From UBA1926 sp036732005 (lineage in GTDB: Bacteria; Planctomycetota; Phycisphaerae; Phycisphaerales; UBA1924), in the NCBI GenBank assembly GCA_036732005.1, contig DAINDF010000007.1:1-64000 (forward strand): a stretch of 64,000 nt of DNA, given 5' to 3'. This document shows, piece after piece, positions 24,992 to 33,441 of the stretch (position 1 is the first letter of the stretch; each line of letters begins with the position of its first letter). A program made the position numbers and the translations under genes. The notes under the pieces are model-generated. The model saw only the letters and a program-made list of their open reading frames with translations, was not told where the DNA came from and did no database searches.

Positions 24992-25387
24992 TCAGGCCAC
25001 CCGGCTGTAGACGCCGTTGACGAGGCGGCGCACCAGGCGTTCGCGGTCGCCCGAGCGGGCGTAGCGGGTGACCGCAAGCGCCATGCGGGCCGGGCCGGGC
25101 TCCTCGATGTCGCACCAGACGACATTGCCGAGGACAAAGACGGCGCGTCCCGGGCCGTCATTGGTGTGCAGCATGCCGGGACGGTCGGGCAGCATGATCT
25201 CGAGCGCGACGGGCGTTCCCGGGTCGACGGGCATGTCCATCTCGAAGCAGATCCCCCCCTCGCTCATGTCGTAGACATGGCCGGTGTGGGTGAACTCCTC
25301 CTCGGTCATCATGCGGAGCCGGACGGGGGTGTACCCGGGCGTGACGAAGAACCGCGGGTGGCGACGACGATCGACATTTGTGGTCAC
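24992..25387 (-). CDS. PilZ-domain protein (possible c-di-GMP receptor)
   Basis: Single-domain PilZ protein of 131 residues. The two-part signature is present: RRRHPRF at residues 7-13 (RxxxR) and DMSEGGICFE (D/NxSxxG) about 35 residues later. PilZ domains bind cyclic di-GMP through these residues and tune motility or surface polysaccharide. The GTG at 25387 is preferred because GGAG lies six bases upstream and the domain starts right after it. ATG at 25438 or TTG at 25462 in the same frame would add 17 or 25 residues. It is downstream of the fur-like gene on the same strand. Confidence 0.8.
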   Translation of the reverse strand: MTTNVDRRRHPRFFVTPGYTPVRLRMMTEEEFTHTGHVYDMSEGGICFEMDMPVDPGTPVALEIMLPDRPGMLHTNDGPGRAVFVLGNVVWCDIEEPGPARMALAVTRYARSGDRERLVRRLVNGVYSRVA

Positions 25388-25477
25388 GGCTCGCTCCGAT
25401 CGCTGAAGGCGTGTCTCTTCTCGGACACTTTCCAGCATCGGACGCCGAAAGTCGCGACTCAAGCCTGTTGTGTCGAA

Positions 25478-25960
25478 TCAGGGGAGGACCCGGTCGGTTT
25501 CCGCGGCGCGGGCTTCGAGCTGGATGTGAACACCCGTGATCCGGATGCCGAGCCTCGCCTCGAGCTCTGCCCTGATCCGGGGAGAGATGCTGTCGGAAAG
25601 GCCCTTCACGAGATCGGCGGGGATGTCCACGATCCGCCCGTCTCCGAGCACGATGTGGGCGTGCTGGTCGGTGTCCGCGTCGAACCGGCAGGGCCCGTTG
25701 CCGGAGGCGCTCGGCAGGCGACGGCACAACCCCCGGTCGGTGAAGACCTCGAGCGTGTTGTAGATGGTCGCCAGGCTGAGGCCCGGCTCGTCGCCCCGGA
25801 CCGTGTGGAAGAGCTCCTCGGCCGTGGGGTGGGTGTGGGTCGAGGCGAGCGCGGCGTAGATCAACTCCCGCTGGCGGGTGCAGCGCAGGCCGCGGTCGCG
25901 GAAGAGGCTCCGCACCTCATTGGGGGTCGGTGGTTGATGGTGGCCCGGGGCGGCATCCAT
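25478..25960 (-). CDS. Fur/PerR-family metalloregulator without structural-zinc cysteines
   Basis: A 160-residue Fur-superfamily repressor. The N-terminal winged helix is clear (RDRGLRCTRQRELIYAALAS; helix LATIYNTLEVFTDRGL). Regulatory metal ligands are conserved in the PerR pattern: His44 region (HTHPTAEEL), Asp94, His100, His102 (FDADTDQHAHI) and Asp112 (IVDIP). The two CxxC pairs that hold structural zinc in most Fur and PerR proteins are missing; the place of the first reads VLGDG. PerR-type peroxide sensing or iron sensing are both possible. A Fur-box-like site overlaps its start, suggesting self-control. Confidence 0.82.
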   Translation of the reverse strand: MDAAPGHHQPPTPNEVRSLFRDRGLRCTRQRELIYAALASTHTHPTAEELFHTVRGDEPGLSLATIYNTLEVFTDRGLCRRLPSASGNGPCRFDADTDQHAHIVLGDGRIVDIPADLVKGLSDSISPRIRAELEARLGIRITGVHIQLEARAAETDRVLP

Positions 25961-25961
25961 A

Positions 25962-25977
25962 TTGAGAATTATTCCAG
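25962..25977 (-). promoter_or_regulatory. Fur/PerR-box-like operator at the fur start
   Basis: The sequence ttgagaattattccag is a 7-1-7-like imperfect palindrome close to TGAGAATNATTCTCA. It is the most AT-rich stretch of the area and lies immediately upstream of the ATG at 25960. AATAAT within it on the minus strand could serve as the -10 box, which would make the message leaderless. Self-repression is inferred. Confidence 0.5.
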
Positions 25978-26014
25978 AAAAGACCGGCCGGGGCCAGTGC
26001 CCCTGGAGAATGGC

Positions 26015-26554
26015 CTACAGCGGGTCGCCCGGCTCGGCCCTAGGGCCGATTTCGGGGTAGGGCGTGGGGATCGGCTCCCCCCCGGGGTGGCGGATGAGCA
26101 TCTTGTGGTGCGGGATGCCGGCCTCGACGAACTCGGGGCCGTCGGTCTGCCACCCGAGGCGGGCGTAGAAGCCCATCGCGGTGTTCTGGGCGTGGCAGTA
26201 GACCTCGCGGAGGCCGAGCTCCCCGAACGCGCGGGACTCGATGGTGACCATGAGCCGCCGCCCGATGCCCTCGCCCTGCCGCTGGGGGTCGACGACGACC
26301 TGGGTGACCTTGCCGAGGCCGGGCTCGGGGTGATTGGGGATCAGCAGCGCGGTGCCGAGAACGACCTCGACCGGGGCTCCCGCGGCGGTGTTGACGGTGA
26401 CGGCGACGAAATGCTCGGCGAGGTCCTCGTAGGGGTAGTCGCGGCGGAAGGTCTCGAAGTCGTAGCCCGCGTCGGCGAGGAGGGCGCGCTCGCGGAGCGC
26501 GGTCTCCTGCGGGTAGAGCGGGTGGGCGGGGTTGATGCGCACGATCCGGATCAC
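26015..26554 (-). CDS. GNAT-family N-acetyltransferase
   Basis: A 179-residue acetyltransferase of the ElaA/YitI-like kind. It begins IRIVRINPAHPLYPQETALRERALL, a start typical of this subgroup. The acetyl-CoA site is VTQVVVDPQRQGEGIGRRLMVTIESRA (about 82-108), and motif B REVYCHAQNTAMGFYARLGWQTDG follows. The protein ends with a Pro-rich tail. The substrate is unknown. It is a single gene between the fur-like gene and the EF-hand lipoprotein gene. Confidence 0.82.
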   Translation of the reverse strand: MIRIVRINPAHPLYPQETALRERALLADAGYDFETFRRDYPYEDLAEHFVAVTVNTAAGAPVEVVLGTALLIPNHPEPGLGKVTQVVVDPQRQGEGIGRRLMVTIESRAFGELGLREVYCHAQNTAMGFYARLGWQTDGPEFVEAGIPHHKMLIRHPGGEPIPTPYPEIGPRAEPGDPL

Positions 26555-26622
26555 GCGGGGGAGTGTATCGGACCTCCGGCCCGCGTGGTTGAGCCGGGCG
26601 GGCCCAAGGGCCGGCCCGAGCC

Positions 26623-27960
26623 CTACTGCCGCGTGACCTGGTCGAGGAAGTGGCGGAGGTCGCTCGGGTCGACCCGGCCGTCGAGGTTGGCGTCGGCGTA
26701 GGTGCTCTGCCGGTCGTACGCGTCCATGAACCGGGCGACCTCGGGGTCGCTCACGGTGCTGTCCCGGTCGGCGTCGTAAAGGTAGCGGAACATCCTGGAG
26801 TCACGCTCGACGCGGAGGTCGGTGTAGCCCGCCTCCCACTCCTCATCGCCGAGCTTGCCGTCGCCGCCCGCGTCGAGGCGGTTCACCGCGATCTCCCACT
26901 GGGCGATCATGTAGCGCGAGGCGGACTCCTGGACCACCGCCATCATCTTGGGCTGGAGCTCCCGCTGGGCCGCCATCGACGCTTCCTGGAAGGCCTTGAG
27001 TTCGATCTCGGACATCGTGCCGTCGTTGTCGAGGTCGAAGTCGTCCTGCTCGAGCTGGACCTCCGCCTGCATCGCCGCGATCTCGGCCTGGATCTCGGCT
27101 TGGAGGGCCATCTGGTCGGGCTGTTCGAGCAGGACCATCGCCTCGCCGAGCTGGAGCAGCAGGGGCTGATAGCCCATCATGCGCTCCATGCCCTCGATCG
27201 TCCCGTTGCCGTCGAAGTCCTGGAAGGTCAGGCCCTCTTCCCCGGCGGCGATCTCCTCGGGGGAGAGGACCGTGTCGCCGTTCGTGTCCCAGGCGACCGT
27301 TGTGGCCCGCTCGACCATCAGGTCCATGAGGGGCATGGTGTTCTCCATCATCGCCTCGCGCCCGGCCTGGGCCTCCTCGTCGGAGACCGTGCCGTCGCCG
27401 TCGGTATCGAAGCGGTCCTTGAAGTAGTCGTTGGTCGCCATGTCCATCTGCATCATCTTGCCCATGCCCTCCATGGCTTCTTCGGGCGTGAGCGTGCCGT
27501 CGCCGTCGGCGTCCATGCCCCAGAGCCCGAGCAGCTGCGACTCGGAGAGCGCGGTCGCCTTGGCGAGCGACATCTCCTCGGCGTCGAAGAGCTCCTCGAA
27601 CATCGCGAGCAACTGGGCCTGGAACTCGGCCTCGCGCGGGGTGAGGTCGGCCTTGTGCTCAGCGATCCACGCGCGGGCGTGCTCGAGCCGGTCGGCCCGG
27701 GTGATGCCCGCGTTCACCGGCGCGCCGAGCAACGCCTGCTCAACACGGCGGAGCGAGGGCAGCTCGGCGAGCAACGCCTCGTCGACCACGCCGGGCTCGG
27801 GCGCGGAGGCCGCCCCGGGGGCGCGGGGAACCGGGTCCGGGTCGGCCGAGCCCGGGCCGGAGGTCGGCGTCGCGGCCTGGTCGCTCGACTTTGAGCAGCC
27901 CGCGAGGGCGAGCAGCGAGGCGGCGCAGCCGACGGTGAGGGCGGCGGTGAGCTTTGACAT
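26623..27960 (-). CDS. EF-hand lipoprotein with about eight calcium-binding loops
   Basis: A 445-residue exported lipoprotein: signal peptide with lipobox ending at Cys22 (LALAGC), a Ser/Pro-rich linker to about residue 55, then helices with repeated EF-hand loops. Loops seen in order: DADGDGTLTPEE, DTDGDGTVSDEE, DTNGDTVLSPEE, DFDGNGTIEGME, DLDNDGTMSEIE, DAGGDGKLGDEE, DADRDSTVSDPE and DANLDGRVDPSD. Most keep the Asp at positions 1, 3, 5 and an acidic residue at 12. Calcium binding outside the cytoplasm is expected; the partner is unknown. The much longer frame upstream of the ATG is not coding. Confidence 0.85.
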   Translation of the reverse strand: MSKLTAALTVGCAASLLALAGCSKSSDQAATPTSGPGSADPDPVPRAPGAASAPEPGVVDEALLAELPSLRRVEQALLGAPVNAGITRADRLEHARAWIAEHKADLTPREAEFQAQLLAMFEELFDAEEMSLAKATALSESQLLGLWGMDADGDGTLTPEEAMEGMGKMMQMDMATNDYFKDRFDTDGDGTVSDEEAQAGREAMMENTMPLMDLMVERATTVAWDTNGDTVLSPEEIAAGEEGLTFQDFDGNGTIEGMERMMGYQPLLLQLGEAMVLLEQPDQMALQAEIQAEIAAMQAEVQLEQDDFDLDNDGTMSEIELKAFQEASMAAQRELQPKMMAVVQESASRYMIAQWEIAVNRLDAGGDGKLGDEEWEAGYTDLRVERDSRMFRYLYDADRDSTVSDPEVARFMDAYDRQSTYADANLDGRVDPSDLRHFLDQVTRQ

Positions 27961-28094
27961 GGAGACCCTTTCCCCTTGCGGTGATCCATCCATCGTACCA
28001 GAGGCTTGTACGGTGGTTGCGTCCCGCGATTTCGAGGGCGGGGGGCATCCCCGCGATCTGCGCCGGGCGATGGCGACCCGCACGGGGCGCAGGG

Positions 28095-28481
28095 TCAGCG
28101 GGCACGCCATTCGGGCGGGACCGGCCCGTGCTCGGCGCGGATGACCGAGCGGATGCCGCCGCGGCCCTTCCAGTCCGTGACGATCTGGAGCCACTCGGGC
28201 TTCATGAGATCGACGAGTTGATCGCGGATGGTGCGTGTGACGGCCTCGTAGAAGATGCCCTCGGTTCGGAAGGACTGGTAGTAGAGCTTGAGGCTCTTGA
28301 GTTCCACGCAGACGCCGGCGGGCGGCGGCGCGGGCTGGTACCGCAGGACAACGACGCCGAAGTCCGGGTGGCCCGTCTTGGGGCACAGGCTCGTGAATTC
28401 CTCCGAGGTGTGCTCGATGACGATGGGAGCCCCGTCGGCGGCGGGGGTGGGGAAGACTTCGAGGAGTGACGCGTCGGGCAT
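28095..28481 (-). CDS. queF: NADPH-dependent preQ1 reductase QueF
   Basis: Reduces 7-cyano-7-deazaguanine (preQ0) to preQ1 in queuosine tRNA modification. At 128 residues it is the short unimodular type. Catalytic Cys33 and Asp40 lie in TSLCPKTGHPDFG, spaced seven apart as in the Bacillus enzyme. The NADPH-binding QueF motif ELKSLKLYYQSFR follows. Other queuosine genes are not in the window. It is divergent from the redoxin gene. Confidence 0.94.
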   Translation of the reverse strand: MPDASLLEVFPTPAADGAPIVIEHTSEEFTSLCPKTGHPDFGVVVLRYQPAPPPAGVCVELKSLKLYYQSFRTEGIFYEAVTRTIRDQLVDLMKPEWLQIVTDWKGRGGIRSVIRAEHGPVPPEWRAR

Positions 28482-28558
28482 GGGCGGAGGGTAGGTGGGT
28501 AGGATGCCCCCGGGCCCCGACGCGCCTGCTCCGGAGGCCCGAGAACAGGAGATTGCCC

Positions 28559-29143
28559 ATGCCGCCGGCCACCTCGACCATGCTCCCCCTCGGCACGCCG
28601 GCCCCCGACTTCGCGCTGCCCGACTTCGGCGTGCGGGGGGAGGGAGGCGCTCGGGTCGTCGGGCTCGCGGACCTGCCGGCCCGCCCGCTGGTCGTTGCGT
28701 TCATCTGCAACCACTGCCCCTTCGTGGTGCACATCCAGGACGAGCTCGCGAGGCTGGGACGCGACTGCGAGGCGATGGGCGTCTCGTTCATCGCGATCAA
28801 CTCGAACAACGCGGAGACGCACCCGGACGACGGGCCCGCGAAGATGACCGACCGGGCCCGTGAGGCGGGGTACACCTTCCCCTACCTCTTCGACGAGTCG
28901 CAACGGGTGGCCCGGGCGTTCGGCGCGGCCTGCACGCCGGACTTCTATCTGTTCGACGGGTCGCGCCGACTCGTGTATCGGGGACAATTGGATGAGAGTC
29001 GTCCAAAGAACGGGCTCCCGGTGACCGGGGCGGACCTCCGCGCGGCGATCGACGCGGTGGTCGCGGGCGAGCCCGTCAACGCCGTGCAGCGGCCGAGCAT
29101 CGGGTGCAGCATCAAGTGGAAGCCGGGGAACGAGCCGGCGTGA
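28559..29143 (+). CDS. Thioredoxin-fold redoxin (AhpC/TSA-like)
   Basis: A 194-residue cytoplasmic thioredoxin-fold protein. It starts GTPAPDFALPDFG as in peroxiredoxin-like AhpC/TSA proteins and has an active-site-like CNHCPFV (about residue 50) in place of CxxC with Gly-Pro. The cis-Pro region is ACTPDFYLFD. It matches the 'thioredoxin family protein' group with CNHCP found in many bacteria, of unclear substrate. The ATG at 28559 is preceded by AGGAG. The end carries GCSIKWKPGN, also conserved in this group. Confidence 0.85.
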   Translation: MPPATSTMLPLGTPAPDFALPDFGVRGEGGARVVGLADLPARPLVVAFICNHCPFVVHIQDELARLGRDCEAMGVSFIAINSNNAETHPDDGPAKMTDRAREAGYTFPYLFDESQRVARAFGAACTPDFYLFDGSRRLVYRGQLDESRPKNGLPVTGADLRAAIDAVVAGEPVNAVQRPSIGCSIKWKPGNEPA

Positions 29144-29324
29144 GCGCCTGCGCCGCGTGATTCAGCAGACATCCCGATCTTCATGGCGCGAAATCCCCTG
29201 AGAATCGAGGGGTTTCCACCGCGAAGATTGTGTGTGAGAAACCCGATGACTTCCTTCGCATCGGTCTGTATGCTGTCGCCGGCGCCGCGTTCGTTTCGGC
29301 CAACCATGCCCGGGGGAGTCTTCG

Positions 29325-29768
29325 TTGACCACGCTTTCGCAAACAGGACCGGGCCCGAGTTCGGGCGGGGGGGCCGAGCGTCCGGCCGAGGGGGGCGTGT
29401 GCCGCTGCCTCTGCTTCGATGTCTCGTTTGAGCGGCTCAAGTTGATCGCGGAATCGACGGGGGGCGGGCTTCTCGAGGCGCACCGGCAGACGGGGTGCGG
29501 GGCGCGGTGCGGGTTGTGCCTGCCGTACATCCAGGTGATGCTCAAGACGGGGCGGACCTTGCTTCCGGTGATGTGGGCGGACGACTTCCGTGCGCATGGG
29601 GTCAACCCGGGGCGGATCCAGCAGATCCAGAAGTCGCTGATGGAAGCGCGGGGCGGGCTGGTCCGCAAATCCGTCGTCAAGGGGGCCGGCGCCGAGAAGC
29701 CGCGGGCGCAACGCGCCGCGGCGGGCGGCTCGCGGGCCCAGCATTCCTCGGATTCGCCCGCGTCCTGA
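29325..29768 (+). CDS. BFD-like [2Fe-2S] protein with C-terminal tail
   Basis: A 147-residue protein with the bacterioferritin-associated-ferredoxin-type cluster motif: Cys26-x-Cys28, 33 residues, Cys62-x2-Cys65 (VCRCLCFDVSF and GCGARCGLCLPYI), with additional Cys30 and Cys58. BFD domains carry a [2Fe-2S] cluster and are found in iron mobilisation or attached to NirB/NifU-type proteins. Here the domain is flanked by a disordered Gly/Ser-rich start and a helical plus basic tail of about 75 residues. The start is TTG with GGGGGAG upstream. It converges with the SDR gene, 12 bases apart. Confidence 0.72.
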   Translation: MTTLSQTGPGPSSGGGAERPAEGGVCRCLCFDVSFERLKLIAESTGGGLLEAHRQTGCGARCGLCLPYIQVMLKTGRTLLPVMWADDFRAHGVNPGRIQQIQKSLMEARGGLVRKSVVKGAGAEKPRAQRAAAGGSRAQHSSDSPAS

Positions 29769-29780
29769 TCGCCGGTGCGT

Positions 29781-30557
29781 TCAGGGGTAGTCCTGCCGCG
29801 TTGCCCGGATGACGATGTCGCTGATGTGCACCGAGGGGGGCTGGGCCGCGATGAACGCGATCGAGCGGGCGATGTCGCGCGGCTCGAGGAGCGGGCCGAA
29901 CTTCTGCTGGAAGCCCGCGACGAGTTCGTCGGTGTAGCCCGCGACGGCCTGGAACTCGCTGACCACCACTGCCGGCTCGACCAGCGTGACGCGGACGCCC
30001 CTGGGCCCGATCTCGCGCCGCAGGGCCTCGGCGAGCGAATGGACGGCGAACTTGGTCGATCCGTACATCGAGGAGAACGGGCTGACATGCCGCCCGACGA
30101 CCGACCCGAGCACGACGATGTCGTGGGCCCGCTCGAGCCAGGTCTGGGCGGTCAGTCCGTCGAGCATCGCGCCCGCGGCGGCCCGCATCAGGGCGGCGGC
30201 GCCGAGGAGGTTGGTCCGCACCACCTCTTCCCATTGGGCGGGGTCGGAGGTGAGCACGCTGCCCGCCAGGCCCCGGCCCGCGTTGACCACGACGAGGTCC
30301 GCCGGGGCGCCGAACGCCCCGCGCGGGGCGGCGACGAGCGCCTCGACGACCGCCGGGTCGGCGCAATCGCCCGGCACGGCGACGCAGGCCGCCCCCTCGG
30401 CCTCCAGTTCGCGGCGAAGGGCGTCGAGGCGCTGGGCCCTGCGCGCGTTGATGACGAGCCGAGCGCCGCGGGCGGCGAAGTCGCGGGCGAGCGCCTCGCC
30501 GATGCCGGCGCTGGCCCCGGTGATCAACGCGACGCGGCCTGAGAGTTCCTTCGACAT
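29781..30557 (-). CDS. Short-chain dehydrogenase/reductase
   Basis: Classical SDR oxidoreductase of 258 residues. The cofactor motif is ALITGASAGIGEA (TGxxxGIG, residues 11-23), followed by INARRAQRL. An Arg after beta-2 favours NADP(H). NAGRG gives the second signature. The catalytic Ser is in VVLGSVVGRHVSPF, with YGSTK (Tyr and Lys) following. Substrate not deduced. It stands alone between the BFD-like gene and a secreted-protein gene on the same strand. Confidence 0.88.
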   Translation of the reverse strand: MSKELSGRVALITGASAGIGEALARDFAARGARLVINARRAQRLDALRRELEAEGAACVAVPGDCADPAVVEALVAAPRGAFGAPADLVVVNAGRGLAGSVLTSDPAQWEEVVRTNLLGAAALMRAAAGAMLDGLTAQTWLERAHDIVVLGSVVGRHVSPFSSMYGSTKFAVHSLAEALRREIGPRGVRVTLVEPAVVVSEFQAVAGYTDELVAGFQQKFGPLLEPRDIARSIAFIAAQPPSVHISDIVIRATRQDYP

Positions 30558-30623
30558 GGTTGCCTCCGGCGGGATGGTACCCCGGGGAGGCGGCCGGTCC
30601 GGCGCGGCCCGGCGCGTGGGCGC

Positions 30624-31607
30624 TCAGTCCTGGGGTCGGGCGTCCCCTGCCGCGAGGAAGGGGACGAACTCGGTGTCGTACCACGCCCGCCACTTGCCCG
30701 CGTCGTAGCCGAGCGACCGCGTCGGCCGGCCCCACGCGTCGGTGGTCATCTCGACGAGCGTCTCGAAGAGCTCGGTGCGGTAGACCGTGACCACCGCCTC
30801 GTGGACGCGGAGCATGACCCCGTCGCTCACGACGGCGACCTGCGGGTCGAGGCCCACGGCGCTGTTGCTCACCACGGGGACGAGATCGGCGATGAACGCC
30901 GTCTGCCGGCCGATCATGATCCAGCCGAGGTCGCCCGTGCGGTTGCCCGCGCCACCCCCGCCGCCGCCGCGGGCGACCTGGGCGGTGGCCATCATCGGGA
31001 TGAACTGGTAGAGACGCAGGGCCGAGGCGAGCCGGCCCGCCTCCACCGCGGCCGCGTCGTCGCTCCCGCGGAGCGCGTCGGCGATGACGGCGGCGACGCG
31101 GGGGTCCGGGTCGGGCGTCCGCTCGCGGCGGGCGAGCAGCCCCCGGGCCGACGCCCGGTAGGACTCGCCCTCCCCGTGCACGCTCTCCCAGGCGAGGGCG
31201 GCGTCGCCCTCGGGCGAAGCGAGCGAGAAGAAGTGGTCGAGGATCGCGAGGCGGACATCATCGGCCTCGCGGTCGAACAGCTCGGTCATGACAAGCAACG
31301 CGGCCGGCTCGGTGTAGGCCCGGAGTTTGCGGAGGCCCTGCTCGCGCCGTTCGAGGTTGCGCATCGAGCCGAAGTGCCGGCGCTGGATGAGACGGAGCTC
31401 GCGTTCGATCTCACGCTCGCGTTTGCGCAGCGCGGCGTGGGCGCGGGACTCGGGCGAGTCCGGGTCGAGGCGGGGGTCGTCGGGGACCACCACCACCCCC
31501 CCACCGCCGCCGAGCACGCGGGGCGACATCGAGGCCTGGGCCCCCGCCTCCGTGGTGAGCAGGGCGAGGGCCGGTATCATGCCCGCGATCGTGGTTCGGA
31601 AGCGCAC
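30624..31607 (-). CDS. Secreted hypothetical protein with coiled-coil segment
   Basis: A 327-residue exported protein. A signal peptide of about 25 residues ends TEAGAQA. A Gly/Val-rich strand (GGGGGVVVVPDDP) and a charged coiled coil (about 55-95, RKREREIERELRLIQRR) follow. Then come a helical HEAT-like stretch (VRLAILDHFFSL, READD) and a glycine run before a beta-rich C-terminus with VVTVYRTELFETLVEM. The GTG at 31607 is preferred over the ATG at 31580: GGAGGG lies five bases upstream and it completes the signal peptide. Function not recognised. Confidence 0.65.
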   Translation of the reverse strand: MRFRTTIAGMIPALALLTTEAGAQASMSPRVLGGGGGVVVVPDDPRLDPDSPESRAHAALRKREREIERELRLIQRRHFGSMRNLERREQGLRKLRAYTEPAALLVMTELFDREADDVRLAILDHFFSLASPEGDAALAWESVHGEGESYRASARGLLARRERTPDPDPRVAAVIADALRGSDDAAAVEAGRLASALRLYQFIPMMATAQVARGGGGGGAGNRTGDLGWIMIGRQTAFIADLVPVVSNSAVGLDPQVAVVSDGVMLRVHEAVVTVYRTELFETLVEMTTDAWGRPTRSLGYDAGKWRAWYDTEFVPFLAAGDARPQD

Positions 31608-31712
31608 GGCGACCCTCCCGGCCGATGGCCTTGGTGTTGACGGTACCCGCGGAGCGGCGGGCCGGTTGCGGGTCGGTCGCGGGGATTCGCCGAACCCGGG
31701 GGGACGCAGGGC

Positions 31713-33197
31713 ATGGGGATTCACTGGCCGATCATCCGCCGACTGCTCGCCAATCCGCTCCGGCGGGTCATCACCGACGACCACCGGTCCTACCGGGGGG
31801 TCGAGGTGCTGGTCGCCGCGTGCCACCTCGCCGAGCAGATCGAGACCCACGCGAAATCGCGCACCGTCGGGCTGCTCCTGCCGACAAGCGGGGTCTTCCC
31901 GATCGCGGCCCTTGGGGCTTGGATGACCGGGCGGACGATCGTGCCGCTGAACTACCTGCTCAAGCCGGACGAACTCCAGTATGTCGTGGACGACGCGGGG
32001 ATCGACGCGATCTTCTCGGTAGGCCCCATGCTCGAATTCCTCGAACGCACGCCGAGGGTGAAGAGCCTGCGGCTGATCGAGGAGATCAACCTGCGGAGCG
32101 TGCCCGCCCCGGTGCTGCCGGCCCGCCCCCATGAGGAGGAGATCGCGGCGCTGGTGTACACCTCGGGCACCTCGGGCAAACCCAAGGGGGTGATGCTCAG
32201 CCACCGGGCCCTGCGGGCGAATGTGCGGCAGGGGGTCGAGCACCTGGGCCTGTCGCCCTCGAACGATGTCATGCTGGGGGTGCTGCCCCAGTTCCACTGC
32301 TACGGGCTGACGCAGTTGACGCTCACGCCGCTGTGCCACGGCGTGCCGGTGGTGTACACCGCGCGGTTCATGCCCAAACGCCTGATGGACCTCGTCAGGG
32401 AGCACCGGGCGACCGTCCTCGTCGGCATCCCCTCGATGTACAACGCGATCGCCTCGCTCAAGTCGGGCGGGCCCGGCGATGTCGCCTCGCTCCGGCTGAT
32501 CGTCTCGGGCTCGGAGGCCCTGCCCGACGCGGTCGCGACGAAGTTCCTCGAGAAGTACGGCAAGGAGATCACCGAGGGCTACGGGATGACCGAGATGTCG
32601 CCCGCGACGCACTGCTCGGTGCCGGGGCGGGCCAAGCGGCACTCTGTGGGGCGGCCGGTGCCGGGCGTCGAGCAACGCATCGTCGACCCCGCCACCGGGC
32701 GTGTGCTCCCGCCGGGCGAGGCGGGCGAAATCCGGCTCCGCGGGCCCAACGCGATGAGCGGGTATTACCGCCTCCCGCAGGCGACCGCGGAGGCGTTCGA
32801 CGAGCACGGGTTCTACAAGACGGGCGACCAGGGCCGGATCGACGGGGACGGCTACCTGTTCATCACGGGGCGCATCAAGGAGATGATCATCGTGGGGGGC
32901 GAGAATGTCTTCCCGCGGGAGATCGAGGAGGTGCTCGACCGCCACCCCGTGGTGCACGCGTCGGGGGTGATCGCGCAGCGCGATCCGACGCGGGGCGAGG
33001 TCCCCGTGGCGTTCGTCGAACTGGAGGAGGGGGTGGACCCCGCGTCGTTCGATGAGCGGGCCCTGATGGCCCACTGCCGGGAGCACCTCGCGGGGTACAA
33101 GGTCCCGAGGCGGGTGGTCCGCATCGAGAAACTCCCGCGGAACCCCACGGGCAAGATCCTGCGGCGCGGGCTGGCGGCGTACCTCGACGGCGTGTGA
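31713..33197 (+). CDS. Acyl-CoA synthetase (AMP-forming)
   Basis: ATP-dependent acid-CoA ligase of the ANL superfamily, 494 residues. P-loop LVYTSGTSGKPKGVMLSH (about 148-165); A5 motif GYGMTEMSPATH; hinge region YKTGDQGRIDGDGYLFITGR; motif IIVGGENVFPREIEE; catalytic Lys in PRNPTGKILRR near the end. The pattern is that of medium/long-chain fatty acyl-CoA ligases. Substrate choice cannot be read from sequence. It stands alone, divergent from the secreted-protein gene. Confidence 0.9.
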   Translation: MGIHWPIIRRLLANPLRRVITDDHRSYRGVEVLVAACHLAEQIETHAKSRTVGLLLPTSGVFPIAALGAWMTGRTIVPLNYLLKPDELQYVVDDAGIDAIFSVGPMLEFLERTPRVKSLRLIEEINLRSVPAPVLPARPHEEEIAALVYTSGTSGKPKGVMLSHRALRANVRQGVEHLGLSPSNDVMLGVLPQFHCYGLTQLTLTPLCHGVPVVYTARFMPKRLMDLVREHRATVLVGIPSMYNAIASLKSGGPGDVASLRLIVSGSEALPDAVATKFLEKYGKEITEGYGMTEMSPATHCSVPGRAKRHSVGRPVPGVEQRIVDPATGRVLPPGEAGEIRLRGPNAMSGYYRLPQATAEAFDEHGFYKTGDQGRIDGDGYLFITGRIKEMIIVGGENVFPREIEEVLDRHPVVHASGVIAQRDPTRGEVPVAFVELEEGVDPASFDERALMAHCREHLAGYKVPRRVVRIEKLPRNPTGKILRRGLAAYLDGV

Positions 33198-33221
33198 ACA
33201 ACGCGCGGGCGGTCCGGCCGA

Positions 33222-33440
33222 TCAGGGGCGGAACTGGAACACCTCGTCGAGCGTCGCACCGAGCGCGTGCGCGATGCGGAAGGCGACCTCAAGCGAGGGC
33301 GAGTACTTCCCCCCTTCGATCGCGTTCACTGTCTGCCGCGTGACGCCGATCCGGTCGGCGAGCTGCTGCTGGGTCATCTCACCCCGGTCGGCGCGGAGCT
33401 CGCGGATGCGGTTGCGGATGGGCATCCTCGCCTTGCCCAT
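33222..33440 (-). CDS. XRE-family helix-turn-helix regulator (YozG-like)
   Basis: A 72-residue Cro/C1-type DNA-binding protein: IRELRADRGEMTQQQLADRIGVTRQTVNAIEGGKYSPSLEVAFRIA spans the five-helix domain (shown here in family order, residues about 12-57). It belongs to the short regulators that are usually paired with a small membrane protein gene. That partner lies one base upstream on the same strand, and two palindromes that suit such a repressor lie in front of the partner gene. Confidence 0.88.
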   Translation of the reverse strand: MGKARMPIRNRIRELRADRGEMTQQQLADRIGVTRQTVNAIEGGKYSPSLEVAFRIAHALGATLDEVFQFRP

Positions 33441-33441
33441 G

